The notes under the pieces are model-generated. The model ran no database searches, was not told the DNA's origin, and saw only the letters and a list, made by a program, of their open reading frames with translations. Of a stretch of DNA of 64,000 bases, positions 1-9,598 are shown piece after piece. The position numbers and the translations under genes are program-made. Position 1 is the first letter of the stretch; each line of letters begins with the position of its first letter. The DNA is taken from NCBI GenBank assembly GCA_015061955.1, contig SUVO01000005.1, positions 62,001 to 126,000 on the forward strand, written 5' to 3'. The DNA is from Verrucomicrobiaceae bacterium (GTDB lineage Bacteria; Verrucomicrobiota; Verrucomicrobiia; Opitutales; Intestinicryptomonadaceae).

Positions 1-1
1 C

Positions 2-160
2 ACTCATAAATTCGATATAGTAGAATCGCAACATTGTTGTAAACAAGTAATAGTTGGAGCCGTAGGAATTCCTTTGGGAATTGGTGCAACATCTGGATAT
101 TATGCAAAAAATAACTGGATAGAAATTTCAAAAGCTAATCCAGATTGTGCAAAATTATAG
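2..160 (+). CDS. C-terminal end of a hypothetical protein (5' partial)
   Basis: Reading from base 2, an open frame of 52 residues runs to a TAG at 158-160; its start lies before the window. The visible tail has a CC pair, a glycine-rich hydrophobic stretch (GAVGIPLGIGAT) that could be a membrane segment, then a polar end NPDCAKL. No family is recognised. A 114-base gap without an obvious terminator separates it from the next gene. Confidence 0.45.
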   Translation, partial: THKFDIVESQHCCKQVIVGAVGIPLGIGATSGYYAKNNWIEISKANPDCAKL

Positions 161-274
161 TATCCTTACTAAACAAGCTTATGTGTTAAATTAAACTTTT
201 AGTTTAAAAAACTTTACACAAAACAAATCTTTCGACATAGTTTTTGCGATAACAACCCGTAAAATCTACTGTAT

Positions 275-2668
275 ATGAAAAATTTGTTTTGTGTTTTTTT
301 AGTATTTTTATCAGCAATAAAACTTTGTTGGAGTATTACACTATCTGAAAATTCAACAGCGAAAATGCAGATTGTGTTATCAGACACACCAACAATAGTA
401 GAAAGAACTTCAGCAAAAGAACTAAAAGAACATTTAGACATAATATGTAAAACTAATTTTGAAATTGTTCTAAATTCGCAACGCGACAATTCCCAAAGAG
501 CTATCTTTGTGGGCGACTTCAAACAAACAAAAGAAATTCTAAATTGCCAAAATTTTAATACGCTTGGCTACGATTCAATAAAAATAAAAACAACGCCTAA
601 TGGCGATATCGCTCTTTGCGGACATCCACAACGAGGCACACTCTATGCAGTATATACGTTGTTGGAAGATTTCATAGGTGTCAGATGGTGGTCGGCAAAC
701 GAACGCTATTTGCCAAACAATCCTACATTAAAAATAAGTTCAATAGATGTATCGTATACCCCTAAATTTATGTTACGCGAGGCTCTTTACAGAATTGCAT
801 TCGGTGGCGTTTTTGCATCGCGTTTGAAACAAAATGGCGCAACACTGACCAAGATGAATTTCAATCGACCTGTAATTTCAAAAGAATATGGAGGTTGTAA
901 TAACTTAGTTCTGTTCAAAGGTCGTGGGTCATCGTTCCACGCACACTACGAGATTATTCCACCAGAAAAATATTTTAAAACAAATCCCCAATGGTTTTCG
1001 TTAGTAAACGGCAAACGCACTTGCGAGCTTGCGCAATTGTGTCTGACAAACAAGGAAATGACACAACAGTACGTTGAAAATGTAAAAAAACTTTTGCGTG
1101 AAAACCCTCAAGCAACATCTATTCAAGTATCACAAAACGATTGGCAAAAACCTTGCGAATGCAAAAATTGTAAGGCTATTGACGATGAAAATCAATCACA
1201 CGCTGGCACAAACATTTACTTTGCAAACAAGATTGCACAAGCTATCGAAAAAGAATTCCCCAATGTATTTATAGATACCTTTGCTTATCAGTATACTCGC
1301 AAAGCACCAACAAAAATACGCCCTCATAAAAACGTTTTGGTGCGTTTATGCACAATAGAATGCGAATTCTCAAAACCACTTGAAGATGCCACAGCCAAAG
1401 AAAATAAGGCGTTTGTCGACGATATAAAACAATGGGCAAAATTGACAAACAACCTTTTTATATGGGATTATACAACTTGCTTTCGCTCGTATATGATACC
1501 ACATCCTAATATGCGAGTATTAGCCCCAAATATCAGATTTTTCGCTAATAACTCAGTTTCAGGGCTCTTTGAACAAGGCGATGCTTTCTGCAATTCAGGC
1601 GACTTTGTACTTCTGCGTAATTGGGTAATTTCGCACCTAATGTGGAATCCACAACTCGATGAAAATACACTGTTTAAAGAGTTTTTGTATGGTTATTATG
1701 GCAAAGAAGTAGGCTCTATTTTTGAAGAATATATAAAAGTTATCCACGATTGCTCGGATAGAAAAAGAATCTACGTTGGCTGTTTTTCTGATGAACTGCT
1801 TTGGCTTGATACCGACACATATAATAAAGCAAACGCACTAATTCAAAAAGCAAATCAAACAGCACAACAGCTTGAAAAAACTTATCCACAAAAGTATGCT
1901 GGTTTAGTCAAGAAAGTACGTCGTGAATCGTTGTCGTTCCAACATATGAGCGTGGTGTACTACAAGCAGTTGAAACTTAAAGCTATCAAAGAAGCAAAGT
2001 ACATAAATCTTCCAGAAAATCCTAAAAAATTGGTAGAATATTTAATCTCGACATGGAAAGAACTCAATGTTGAAACGTGGCGAGAATTTACAACACCAGA
2101 ACAATTTGCAACTTATCAAAAACACTTGCTAAACGATGTTGAAAAAGCTCAGTTTTTGATCACACTCCCTCAAGTAAAACAAAATAATAATTATAAACTT
2201 TTGTTTACTACTGCCGACTTTGTAAAATTAGATATTAAAAATAAATATTTTGGCTCGCCTGATATAGTAGAAGATGAAAATTCAAAACTATCGTACTCGG
2301 CAATTATTCCACAATCTGAGAATAAACAAATACTTCGCATAATATTTAATGTATCGCAGATTGATTTTTCAAAACAGGATAATATTACTTTGGATTTTTT
2401 TGCAAATATGCGTACAACAGCTTCTGACGCACCTGCAAAATCATTTGTGTCTGCAAATATAACAACTTCGCGATGGGTACCTAAAGCTAAAATAAAAATA
2501 CCACTTTCTAGAATATCTAAAAATTCTCTAAAAAATATAAAACTATTTAGCATAAATTTATCGAAGAACGACGGAACTATATTTATCGATTGGCGTGCAA
2601 ATGTAGCATCTAATAACGAAGTTTATATAGATGAAATTTTCGCACTTCCCCCATTAACGAAAAAGTAA
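275..2668 (+). CDS. Secreted DUF4838 protein (alpha-glucuronidase-like N-terminus)
   Basis: Predicted exported protein of 797 residues, probably acting on plant or host glycans. Residues 1-20 form a signal peptide (MKNLFCVFLVFLSAIKLCWS). Residues about 25-150 resemble the N-terminal domain found before GH67 alpha-glucuronidases, including the segment around GTLYAVYTLLEDFIGVRWW. The DUF4838 core follows at about 160-500, with the family-typical VSYTPKF, PEKYFKTNPQWFSL and PHPNMRVLAPN segments. The C-terminal 200 residues look like a beta-rich carbohydrate-binding-like region; that is inferred. Catalysis has not been established for the family to my knowledge. It starts at a clean ATG and is followed 4 bases later by the membrane protein at 2673. 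A paralogue sits at 30457, on the far side of the polysaccharide cluster. Confidence 0.85.
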   Translation: MKNLFCVFLVFLSAIKLCWSITLSENSTAKMQIVLSDTPTIVERTSAKELKEHLDIICKTNFEIVLNSQRDNSQRAIFVGDFKQTKEILNCQNFNTLGYDSIKIKTTPNGDIALCGHPQRGTLYAVYTLLEDFIGVRWWSANERYLPNNPTLKISSIDVSYTPKFMLREALYRIAFGGVFASRLKQNGATLTKMNFNRPVISKEYGGCNNLVLFKGRGSSFHAHYEIIPPEKYFKTNPQWFSLVNGKRTCELAQLCLTNKEMTQQYVENVKKLLRENPQATSIQVSQNDWQKPCECKNCKAIDDENQSHAGTNIYFANKIAQAIEKEFPNVFIDTFAYQYTRKAPTKIRPHKNVLVRLCTIECEFSKPLEDATAKENKAFVDDIKQWAKLTNNLFIWDYTTCFRSYMIPHPNMRVLAPNIRFFANNSVSGLFEQGDAFCNSGDFVLLRNWVISHLMWNPQLDENTLFKEFLYGYYGKEVGSIFEEYIKVIHDCSDRKRIYVGCFSDELLWLDTDTYNKANALIQKANQTAQQLEKTYPQKYAGLVKKVRRESLSFQHMSVVYYKQLKLKAIKEAKYINLPENPKKLVEYLISTWKELNVETWREFTTPEQFATYQKHLLNDVEKAQFLITLPQVKQNNNYKLLFTTADFVKLDIKNKYFGSPDIVEDENSKLSYSAIIPQSENKQILRIIFNVSQIDFSKQDNITLDFFANMRTTASDAPAKSFVSANITTSRWVPKAKIKIPLSRISKNSLKNIKLFSINLSKNDGTIFIDWRANVASNNEVYIDEIFALPPLTKK

Positions 2669-2672
2669 AAAT

Positions 2673-3434
2673 ATGATAGATTTTATATTTAATCTTTTAT
2701 TAAATACCCTAAAAATGTTCGCCATAACAACATTGCCATTTTTGGCAATAGGCTTTTTTATGAACTTTTGTACCAATTTTTTGCGAAATAAATTTGCAAT
2801 AAGCATGGGAAATAAACTCTTTGTGTATTTCACATTTATAGGAGTAGTTATCCACGAGCTTTCTCACGCCTTGATGTGCATAATCTTCAGGCATCAAATA
2901 ACCGAATTGGTGTTGTTTTCGCCTAAGAAAGATGGAACATTGGGATATGTAATGCACAAATATAATCCCAATAACCTCTATCAACAAATGGGATGCTTTT
3001 TTATAGGGATAGCTCCATTGTTTGGAGGAATTATTAGTATTTATTATCTGTCGATATTTTTGTTACCATCAGATGTTTCGACAAAATTCACATATGAATA
3101 TAGCCCATTTCTGATATTTGATGTTCTGCTTTCGAAGAGTTTTTATTTAGATTATAAAAGTTATGTGTGGATGTATTTGATGTTTTCAATATCGTTGCAT
3201 ATCACCTTGAGTGGAGCAGATTTAAAAGGTGCTATAACAGGTTTGGTTAGCTTAATAGTTGTGTTATTGCTTGTAAATTTGTATTTGATAATCGATACAA
3301 ACGCACAAATTGCAGTTGTAAATTATCTGCATAAAGTGGCAATATTCTTCATAAATCAGTTGCTGATGATTTTCACCCTACTAATGATATTTTTCGGCAT
3401 CAACTACCTGATTAGAAAAATAGTTATAAATTAG
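2673..3434 (+). CDS. Integral-membrane M50-like metallopeptidase homologue
   Basis: Membrane protein of 253 residues with about six hydrophobic segments. An HExxH motif (H61-E62-L-S-H65, HELSHALMC) lies inside a hydrophobic stretch, as in site-2-protease-like (M50/M50B) zinc proteases. No clear distal NPDG motif is visible, so catalytic activity is inferred from the HExxH alone. It begins 4 bases after the DUF4838 gene and is probably co-transcribed with it. Its 3' end overlaps the 3' end of the convergent wecB by 11 bases, with no terminator between them. A 36-residue relative of its N-terminus is found at 55798. Confidence 0.6.
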   Translation: MIDFIFNLLLNTLKMFAITTLPFLAIGFFMNFCTNFLRNKFAISMGNKLFVYFTFIGVVIHELSHALMCIIFRHQITELVLFSPKKDGTLGYVMHKYNPNNLYQQMGCFFIGIAPLFGGIISIYYLSIFLLPSDVSTKFTYEYSPFLIFDVLLSKSFYLDYKSYVWMYLMFSISLHITLSGADLKGAITGLVSLIVVLLLVNLYLIIDTNAQIAVVNYLHKVAIFFINQLLMIFTLLMIFFGINYLIRKIVIN

Positions 3435-4527
3435 AACTATTCGTTAAAATATCGGCAATTCTCACACAAGCATATCCATCACCATACGGATTGCTTGCAA
3501 CAGACATTCTATCATAAGCTTGTTTATCTTCTAACAAAATTTTAAAATTTTTGTAAATACAGTCTTCATTTGTTCCGACTAATTTCAATGTACCAGCCTT
3601 AATACCCTCTGGACGTTCTGTGGTGTCGCGCATAACTAAAACAGGTTTTCCCAAAGATGGAGCCTCCTCTTGTACCCCACCAGAATCTGTTAGAATCATA
3701 TAACTCTGTGCTAAAAAATTATGAAAATCAACAACATCCAAAGGCTCTATTATCTTTATTCTATCACACTCTCCTAATTCCTCTCTAGCGATTTCTCTAA
3801 CCATTGGATTCATATGAATTGGGTATATTGCCTTTACATCTAAATGTTCATTCATAACACGTCTAATAGCTCTAAACATGTTTCTCATGGGTTGCCCTAA
3901 ATTTTCACGCCGATGTGCAGTGATCATTATCAATTTACTATCTTTACACCAATCTAAATCCTTATGAGTATAGTTTGGATTAATTGTTGTTTTCAGAGCA
4001 TCGATAGCTGTATTCCCAGTAACATATATACAATCTGCTCTTTTCCCTTCTTTCAGTAAATTTTCTTTAGCTAATTGCGTTGGTGCAAAGTTGTACTCTG
4101 AAATAATAGAGACAGCCTGTCTGTTAAACTCCTCTGGATATGGGCTATATACATTATATGTTCTCAATCCTGCTTCAACGTGACCGACTGGAATTTGTGC
4201 ATAAAAGCAAGCCAATGCGGTTGCAAATGTAGTGGTAGTATCGCCATGAACTAATACAACATCTGGAGAGCAATCATCTAACACATTTTTTATTTTACTT
4301 AAAATATTTGTAGTAATATCGAATAAAGTTTGCGACGACTTCATTATAGATAAATCGTAATCTGGTACTACATTAAAAACCCGCAATACACTATCTAACA
4401 TTTCTCTATGTTGACCACTAACACAAACCTTAACATTTACAGTTCTACGTTCCTTCAATTCATTAACCAACGGGCACATTTTTATGGCCTCAGGACGCGT
4501 TCCGAATACTATTAATATTGTTTTCAT
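3424..4527 (-). CDS. wecB: UDP-N-acetylglucosamine 2-epimerase (non-hydrolysing)
   Basis: Cytoplasmic enzyme of 367 residues that interconverts UDP-GlcNAc and UDP-ManNAc, supplying ManNAc-type sugars for surface polysaccharide. The N-terminal FGTRPEAIKMCPL motif, HGDTTTTFATALACF, GHVEAGLRT and the C-terminal LTDSGGVQEEAPSLGKPVL segment are diagnostic of the WecB fold, and the length is normal. It is the last gene of the 13-gene minus-strand operon and overlaps the flippase gene by 4 bases. A second WecB-fold protein at 15076 groups instead with the FucNAc-type 2-epimerases, so the two copies probably serve different sugars. Confidence 0.92.
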   Translation of the reverse strand: MKTILIVFGTRPEAIKMCPLVNELKERRTVNVKVCVSGQHREMLDSVLRVFNVVPDYDLSIMKSSQTLFDITTNILSKIKNVLDDCSPDVVLVHGDTTTTFATALACFYAQIPVGHVEAGLRTYNVYSPYPEEFNRQAVSIISEYNFAPTQLAKENLLKEGKRADCIYVTGNTAIDALKTTINPNYTHKDLDWCKDSKLIMITAHRRENLGQPMRNMFRAIRRVMNEHLDVKAIYPIHMNPMVREIAREELGECDRIKIIEPLDVVDFHNFLAQSYMILTDSGGVQEEAPSLGKPVLVMRDTTERPEGIKAGTLKLVGTNEDCIYKNFKILLEDKQAYDRMSVASNPYGDGYACVRIADILTNSSNL

Positions 4528-5993
4528 ATTTTATGATTTGTACACTCTTTCCATGATTGCATTATATCTTTATATAGAATTAAGACATACACTACACCAA
4601 CCAATAAGACAATTACAAATGATGTCGAAATACTTTTAAAATCAGTTTGTACATTTAAATATCGTACAATTAAAAACATAATTATGGTCAACAATGTACA
4701 TATACTAAAGTTTTTTAAAATCTTATTCCATGAAAAAATATTCGACATTGAAATCTTTGTCAATCTTACAGAATACAACAACTGTAATATAGCCATAAAT
4801 AATATACTAATAAAAGTAGCCACAGCTGGACCAATGAATCCTATTACATTTAACAAAACTATCGACAAAACTATATTGAGCAATAGACAATAAATTGAAT
4901 TATATAAGATTTGTCGCGATTTTCCATATGCATTTAATATAGATCCCCAATAGGTAATTCTTAATAATAAAGTTAATGAATATATTCTAAAAATACCTAC
5001 ACCACTTAAATATTTTTCGGAATAGAGAATTGTTATTATTTGTGGAGCAAAAACAATTGAAATAGATGCACAGAAAAAAATTATAGCACTACAAATATAA
5101 GCCGACTCTCTCCACAAACGAATAGCACAATCCTTGTTGCCAATATTAATATATTTTACAATTAAAGGTAAAATTACAGCACTAAAAGAAGATGTTACAT
5201 ATACAAAAGGTAATTCTTTGCCAGCATTAGCATATATTGCAACCGATTGTTCTCCCATACTATAACCAATTATTAGTTTATCTAAATCGATGCTAATAGT
5301 TGATATCATAACCGATATTCCCATCGGAATTGAAAAATTTAAAACATTCTTAATTAGACCTAAATCTATATAAAATTGTATTTTTCCTTTAATACATGTT
5401 AATGCCTCCCAATATACAAGTATCGCAAATATAATTTCAACAATAACATAATAATACAAATATTGTTTTAAAGACAAGTCATACCAATACGTAAAAAATG
5501 CAACCAAAAGAAGCAAAACACTGTTTAAAATACTATAAAGAATTTCTTTTTGCGTTTTTGAAAATGCAATCAACATATTAGATCGACTTGTAATACATAT
5601 CGAGGCCCAAGGTATTACTATTAGAAAAAACAAATACAATTGAATATCTTCATTTCCATAAAAAGACGAGATCTGTGTTCTAAAAGCATACAATACAATT
5701 GCACATAATATACCTATTACAGTAATAGCAATAAAATAAAAATTTATGAATTTCGCCCTATCATCAGGATTCATACTTGGAATAAAATAGCTAAGGCTAC
5801 TGGGTAATCCAATAACCATAAACGATACAATCAAAGACGAAACAACAAGCAATTCGGAATATGTCCCATAATCAGACAACGTCATACTTCTAGCTATAAG
5901 CATAGTAGACGTTATTTTTAATGCCAAATTTATCATTCTACTCAATGTTAGAACAATAGCTGAAACACCTACATTATTTATTTTTTTTCCCAA
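4524..5993 (-). CDS. wzx: Wzx-type polysaccharide flippase
   Basis: Inner-membrane lipid-linked-oligosaccharide flippase of the MOP superfamily, 489 residues with about 12-14 hydrophobic segments. The N-terminus (VSAIVLTLSRMINLALKI, then IARSMTLSDYGTYSEL) is the usual opening of Wzx/RfbX proteins. The start is TTG (5991-5993); no in-frame ATG lies before the first transmembrane segment, so TTG is probably used. It overlaps wecB by 4 bases. In this operon it would carry the undecaprenyl-linked repeat unit across the membrane for the Wzy-like proteins at 8342 or 9599. The symbol is a functional label, since Wzx sequences diverge strongly. Confidence 0.85.
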   Translation of the reverse strand: MGKKINNVGVSAIVLTLSRMINLALKITSTMLIARSMTLSDYGTYSELLVVSSLIVSFMVIGLPSSLSYFIPSMNPDDRAKFINFYFIAITVIGILCAIVLYAFRTQISSFYGNEDIQLYLFFLIVIPWASICITSRSNMLIAFSKTQKEILYSILNSVLLLLVAFFTYWYDLSLKQYLYYYVIVEIIFAILVYWEALTCIKGKIQFYIDLGLIKNVLNFSIPMGISVMISTISIDLDKLIIGYSMGEQSVAIYANAGKELPFVYVTSSFSAVILPLIVKYINIGNKDCAIRLWRESAYICSAIIFFCASISIVFAPQIITILYSEKYLSGVGIFRIYSLTLLLRITYWGSILNAYGKSRQILYNSIYCLLLNIVLSIVLLNVIGFIGPAVATFISILFMAILQLLYSVRLTKISMSNIFSWNKILKNFSICTLLTIIMFLIVRYLNVQTDFKSISTSFVIVLLVGVVYVLILYKDIMQSWKECTNHKI

Positions 5994-6004
5994 AATGCTA
6001 TTCC

Positions 6005-7114
6005 TTAATTTAATCTTAATATTGAAATAAGATTATCTAACATTGTATTTAAATTTTCTTTTGCATAAAAACTTCTAGAGTTCGCACTATATGAATAATG
6101 ATTAGCATCTATCTCTAAAATAGCCGCCATTACTTTATTTTCATTGTTATAGTCAACAGTCTTACCCATTTTTTGGATATCTATACAATAACGCAACCCT
6201 GGAATATCGTTTCCTAACATTGGAATACCATAGCTACTATATTCGTATATCTTATTCGGGGCACAAAATATATTATTCAAAGAAACTCTATCGTAAGACA
6301 ACACACCTATATATGCATGACTTGTTATTTCTAAATGTTGTGGGGGCGTAACGAATGGTATATAATATGTATATTCATATATATCAATCAATTGCCTTAT
6401 TGAATTATTCTGATCTATACCCATCAATACGAATACAAAATCTGAATTATTTATCTTTTTTAAAACCCTAGATATTACCGATAAACTTCTATCACCCGAA
6501 TTGATATATCCTTGGTACAAAATAATTTTTTTATCGGATAATTTATTTATAATATTTTGAGCTTCTAAATTTGAAATATCTTGTTTTACATCAGAATTTG
6601 TCAATATCGGAATATTAGGAATTACAATTGGGTTTTTTTTTAAATTGTACCATGTCATGAAAATATTAGCCCTACAAAATTCAGGGACAACAAACTCCAC
6701 AGCATTTCTTACAACATATTTGATACAAAACTTGTAGAAAATAAATTTGTCATATAACTCGTTTGCCTGAAAGACATATTTAAATTTGTTTATAATACCC
6801 CATAAACAAATAGCTGTATCTGCCGAACATACATAAATATAGTCCCCTCCACCGAGAGATTTTAATATTTTTTTACATCCCCATCTAAATCCAAGCCAAT
6901 CTAAAATCTTAAATTTAAAACCAAACAATCTAGTTCTATGTTTAATCTGATAACATTTAACGCCAAATGATTCCAACACTTTAAGATTTGAGGGAGCTAC
7001 ATAAGAACAAATCAATGAAACTTTTATATCTTTTTGTTTAGCAAAATGTATAATACGTGGAATCATAGGAGGCAAACCTTCCAAAGAACCTTTTAAAACA
7101 AAAATAATATCCAT
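6005..7114 (-). CDS. Glycosyltransferase, GT-B fold, GT4-like
   Basis: Predicted cytoplasmic glycosyltransferase of 369 residues in the surface-polysaccharide operon. It opens with a Rossmann-like strand (MDIIFVLKGSLEGLPPM) and has the C-terminal nucleotide-sugar-binding region of GT-B enzymes (ILYQGYINSGDRSL near the middle, then APNKIYEYSSYGIPMLGND at about 300). The E/K pair of the EX7E motif is degenerate, and the donor and acceptor cannot be told from sequence. The upstream gene lies 2 bases away. It is more AT-rich and more divergent than the transferases at 12198 and 18372. Confidence 0.7.
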   Translation of the reverse strand: MDIIFVLKGSLEGLPPMIPRIIHFAKQKDIKVSLICSYVAPSNLKVLESFGVKCYQIKHRTRLFGFKFKILDWLGFRWGCKKILKSLGGGDYIYVCSADTAICLWGIINKFKYVFQANELYDKFIFYKFCIKYVVRNAVEFVVPEFCRANIFMTWYNLKKNPIVIPNIPILTNSDVKQDISNLEAQNIINKLSDKKIILYQGYINSGDRSLSVISRVLKKINNSDFVFVLMGIDQNNSIRQLIDIYEYTYYIPFVTPPQHLEITSHAYIGVLSYDRVSLNNIFCAPNKIYEYSSYGIPMLGNDIPGLRYCIDIQKMGKTVDYNNENKVMAAILEIDANHYSYSANSRSFYAKENLNTMLDNLISILRLN

Positions 7115-7116
7115 AA

Positions 7117-8322
7117 TTATCCCTCTATTTCCGATGAAAAATCCGATAATACCCGATCTGCAATCTTCTTAGATTTTAGATTAATAGCCTTATAAACGTC
7201 ATCTTTATTTTGAATTAGCAATTCTATAATTGTAAGCGTTTTTTTCAAATCAAACTTTTCATCGTCTACTGCATACATTTCCATTCCATAATCTTGCATA
7301 AAATCATAAGTTTTCTGATGATAACATATTGCTAACAGTGGAGTAGACGTCGACAAAGCCATTATGACAGAGTGGGTTTTATAACCAATAAAAAATCTAC
7401 ATGTAGCAACTTCATTTAAATGGTCGATCGTAGATGTTTGAAATGGAAATATTTTTATAAGAGCATTTTTATTGGACATTTGAGAAACAATTGAATTTAT
7501 ATCATCAAGCTCCTTATCGTTGTGTTCCATTCTAAAAAACTCAATAGAGTATCCTTTATCTGCAAAAAGATCTAACAACTTGGCAATATCTGGAAATAAT
7601 CTGAACGCTTTGGGTAATCCATTAAAAATGGAAATACCTATTTTTTTGTCTCTTTTTTGATATGACAGATAATTCAACCCACCAAAACCAAAAACAGAAT
7701 CATACGATTTTTTTATGTTTTTTAAATTTGGGAAAATATTATGTATACATTCTATACTATTAGCATCTCTAACATAAATTGCTTCAGCTTTTCTAAGTAC
7801 TTCATAAAAAAATGCTTTAGCTTTTGCGTTATCAAATTGAATAGGACCAATTGTCTGAGACCATAAGATATATTTTTTTGCAAAAATAGAAATTAATCCA
7901 ATATCGTAAGTAACGGAAAACAGGGCATTTCTACTTCTAATACTGGTTATATGATGTCCTCCAGTTACAATTACTAAATCCGATTCTTTTACAAGTTCAA
8001 TATAATCTTTAGAAAGAAATTTAATTAATTTTGATTTATTACCATAACTCAGCAAACGTGGATATACTAATTTACTATAAAACAATGATTGTATTTTTAT
8101 TAATACCCTTCCCAATATAGAATTCTTTATCTTATCTAAAAAATTTTTATATCCAAACCCCACAACATTAACTGATTCTAAATTCTGCCAAAGATGTGGT
8201 TCTGTTGTTGATAAGGTAATCGATGTATTAGGTATTTTTTTTAAGCACGAAATAATAAACTCTGCAATTGCACGATCCCCTTTATTTGACGCAAATTGAC
8301 AACTTATTAATATTTTTTTCAT
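7117..8322 (-). CDS. Polysaccharide pyruvyl transferase family protein
   Basis: Predicted ketal-pyruvyl transferase (CsaB/WcaK family) that would add pyruvate from PEP to a sugar of the repeat unit. Family features are the N-terminal ILISCQFASNKGDRAIAEF nucleotide-binding-like turn, VIVTGGHHITS, LWSQTIGPIQF, and the C-terminal FIGYKTHSVIMALSTSTPLLAI with its conserved histidine. I place the start at ATG 8320-8322, because MKKILIS is the natural family N-terminus; a TTG at 8335-8337 would add five residues. The product has 401 residues. The neighbours are a glycosyltransferase and a Wzy-like protein, consistent with repeat-unit decoration. Confidence 0.8.
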   Translation of the reverse strand: MKKILISCQFASNKGDRAIAEFIISCLKKIPNTSITLSTTEPHLWQNLESVNVVGFGYKNFLDKIKNSILGRVLIKIQSLFYSKLVYPRLLSYGNKSKLIKFLSKDYIELVKESDLVIVTGGHHITSIRSRNALFSVTYDIGLISIFAKKYILWSQTIGPIQFDNAKAKAFFYEVLRKAEAIYVRDANSIECIHNIFPNLKNIKKSYDSVFGFGGLNYLSYQKRDKKIGISIFNGLPKAFRLFPDIAKLLDLFADKGYSIEFFRMEHNDKELDDINSIVSQMSNKNALIKIFPFQTSTIDHLNEVATCRFFIGYKTHSVIMALSTSTPLLAICYHQKTYDFMQDYGMEMYAVDDEKFDLKKTLTIIELLIQNKDDVYKAINLKSKKIADRVLSDFSSEIEG

Positions 8323-8341
8323 TATTTTGGTATTCAAATAT

Positions 8342-9526
8342 TTAATATTTCATTACTGGCATACTCAAACTTCTTTTTTCAAGGTATAATTGATGATATA
8401 CATAACCATAAAAAACGAATATTGGTGCAAATGTTGTAGCAAAGAACAATATACTTCCAACTGAAAATGCTACAAACATGAATGTTGTAGCCGTAAAAGC
8501 AGGCGCAAATTGATGTCGAGCCATAATCAATTTAAACATAGTTCTTACAATACAAAATATAAATCCTAAATAAAAAATCGTTCCTACAATACCGTATGTA
8601 CCCAAAAAGTCTAATAAATCATTATGTGGTCTGGCAAAGAATCCAGTAGAAATATATTCGTAGTATAAATATCCCTTCCCAAAAATCTTTTCAAAAACAG
8701 ATGAATTGTATATTTCGCCTATTGTTCTCTTCCAAATATCTAACCTTCCCCCTCCAAGTGTCTCAAAAAATTGATGATATCGCTCTGTTGTAATATAGCT
8801 AATATCATCTCCAAATCTTCTATACGTAAAGAAAGCTAAAATAAAAAAGAAAGGTAATAACACAAATGTCCATATAACATCTCTATTTCTTATTATACAC
8901 ATATACAAAGTATAATATATAACAAAAGCACCAATAATACCAATAAATCCTGTACGTTTACCCGATAAAATTGTAATAATAATGATTACCAAGAATAATG
9001 AAAATTTTATAAAATTAGACTTTGATAGTAATACAAAACAAAACATCGGGATAACGGCATAAATAGAATATTTCAATAATTCAGGTCTTGTAATATACAT
9101 AAGATTCATTATCAACATGATAAAAAGCGCCATCCCAATAGTAAAAAATAAAGCATTCTTGGGTAAATTATATTCTAATAATTGGTAAGTCATTATAAAA
9201 CATAATATTGAAAAAGTTGGCATCACAAACGAAAGCACCATATCCCTAAGAGGATACGCATTATAAAACAGCAACGAAGACCCTACCATATAGAAAACCA
9301 ATAACACGCACCATATAAATATATGGTCTCTTTTCTTTATTGAAAATATCGACCATATAAACATTGGAATCGCCAATAGTAAAAATATGAAATATAACCA
9401 TTTCACAATTCCTCCCATAGATGCAACTTCATTTAATCTAGAAAGGAAACTTTGAAAACTAAAATATTGAAATGCAGTTAAAATTGCATAAAAGATAATA
9501 AAAAAAAATGTAACAAAATATCTCAT
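8342..9526 (-). CDS. O-antigen polymerase/ligase-like membrane protein (Wzy_C type)
   Basis: Polytopic inner-membrane protein of about 394 residues with 10-12 hydrophobic segments. A large periplasmic loop contains GGGRLDIWKRTIGEIY and a late RPHNDLLDFLGTYGIVG segment. That pattern is the Wzy_C signature of O-antigen ligases and polymerases, in which Arg and His contact the lipid-linked substrate. I prefer ATG 9524-9526 over the TTG at 9547. It lies 72 bases downstream of another Wzy/WaaL-like gene. One of the two may polymerise repeat units and the other ligate them to lipid A core; sequence alone does not assign which. Confidence 0.8.
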   Translation of the reverse strand: MRYFVTFFFIIFYAILTAFQYFSFQSFLSRLNEVASMGGIVKWLYFIFLLLAIPMFIWSIFSIKKRDHIFIWCVLLVFYMVGSSLLFYNAYPLRDMVLSFVMPTFSILCFIMTYQLLEYNLPKNALFFTIGMALFIMLIMNLMYITRPELLKYSIYAVIPMFCFVLLSKSNFIKFSLFLVIIIITILSGKRTGFIGIIGAFVIYYTLYMCIIRNRDVIWTFVLLPFFFILAFFTYRRFGDDISYITTERYHQFFETLGGGRLDIWKRTIGEIYNSSVFEKIFGKGYLYYEYISTGFFARPHNDLLDFLGTYGIVGTIFYLGFIFCIVRTMFKLIMARHQFAPAFTATTFMFVAFSVGSILFFATTFAPIFVFYGYVYHQLYLEKRSLSMPVMKY

Positions 9527-9598
9527 ATAAAAAGGAATAAAAAACAAACAGGTAAAATCTGGTATCGTATATTAGTCTCTATTCAAAAAAAATAGATG

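Noticed and set aside
191-207. TTAAACT/AGTTTAA inverted repeat, possible terminator
   Set aside because: AT-only stem, no T-tract on the plus strand, so no support as a terminator.
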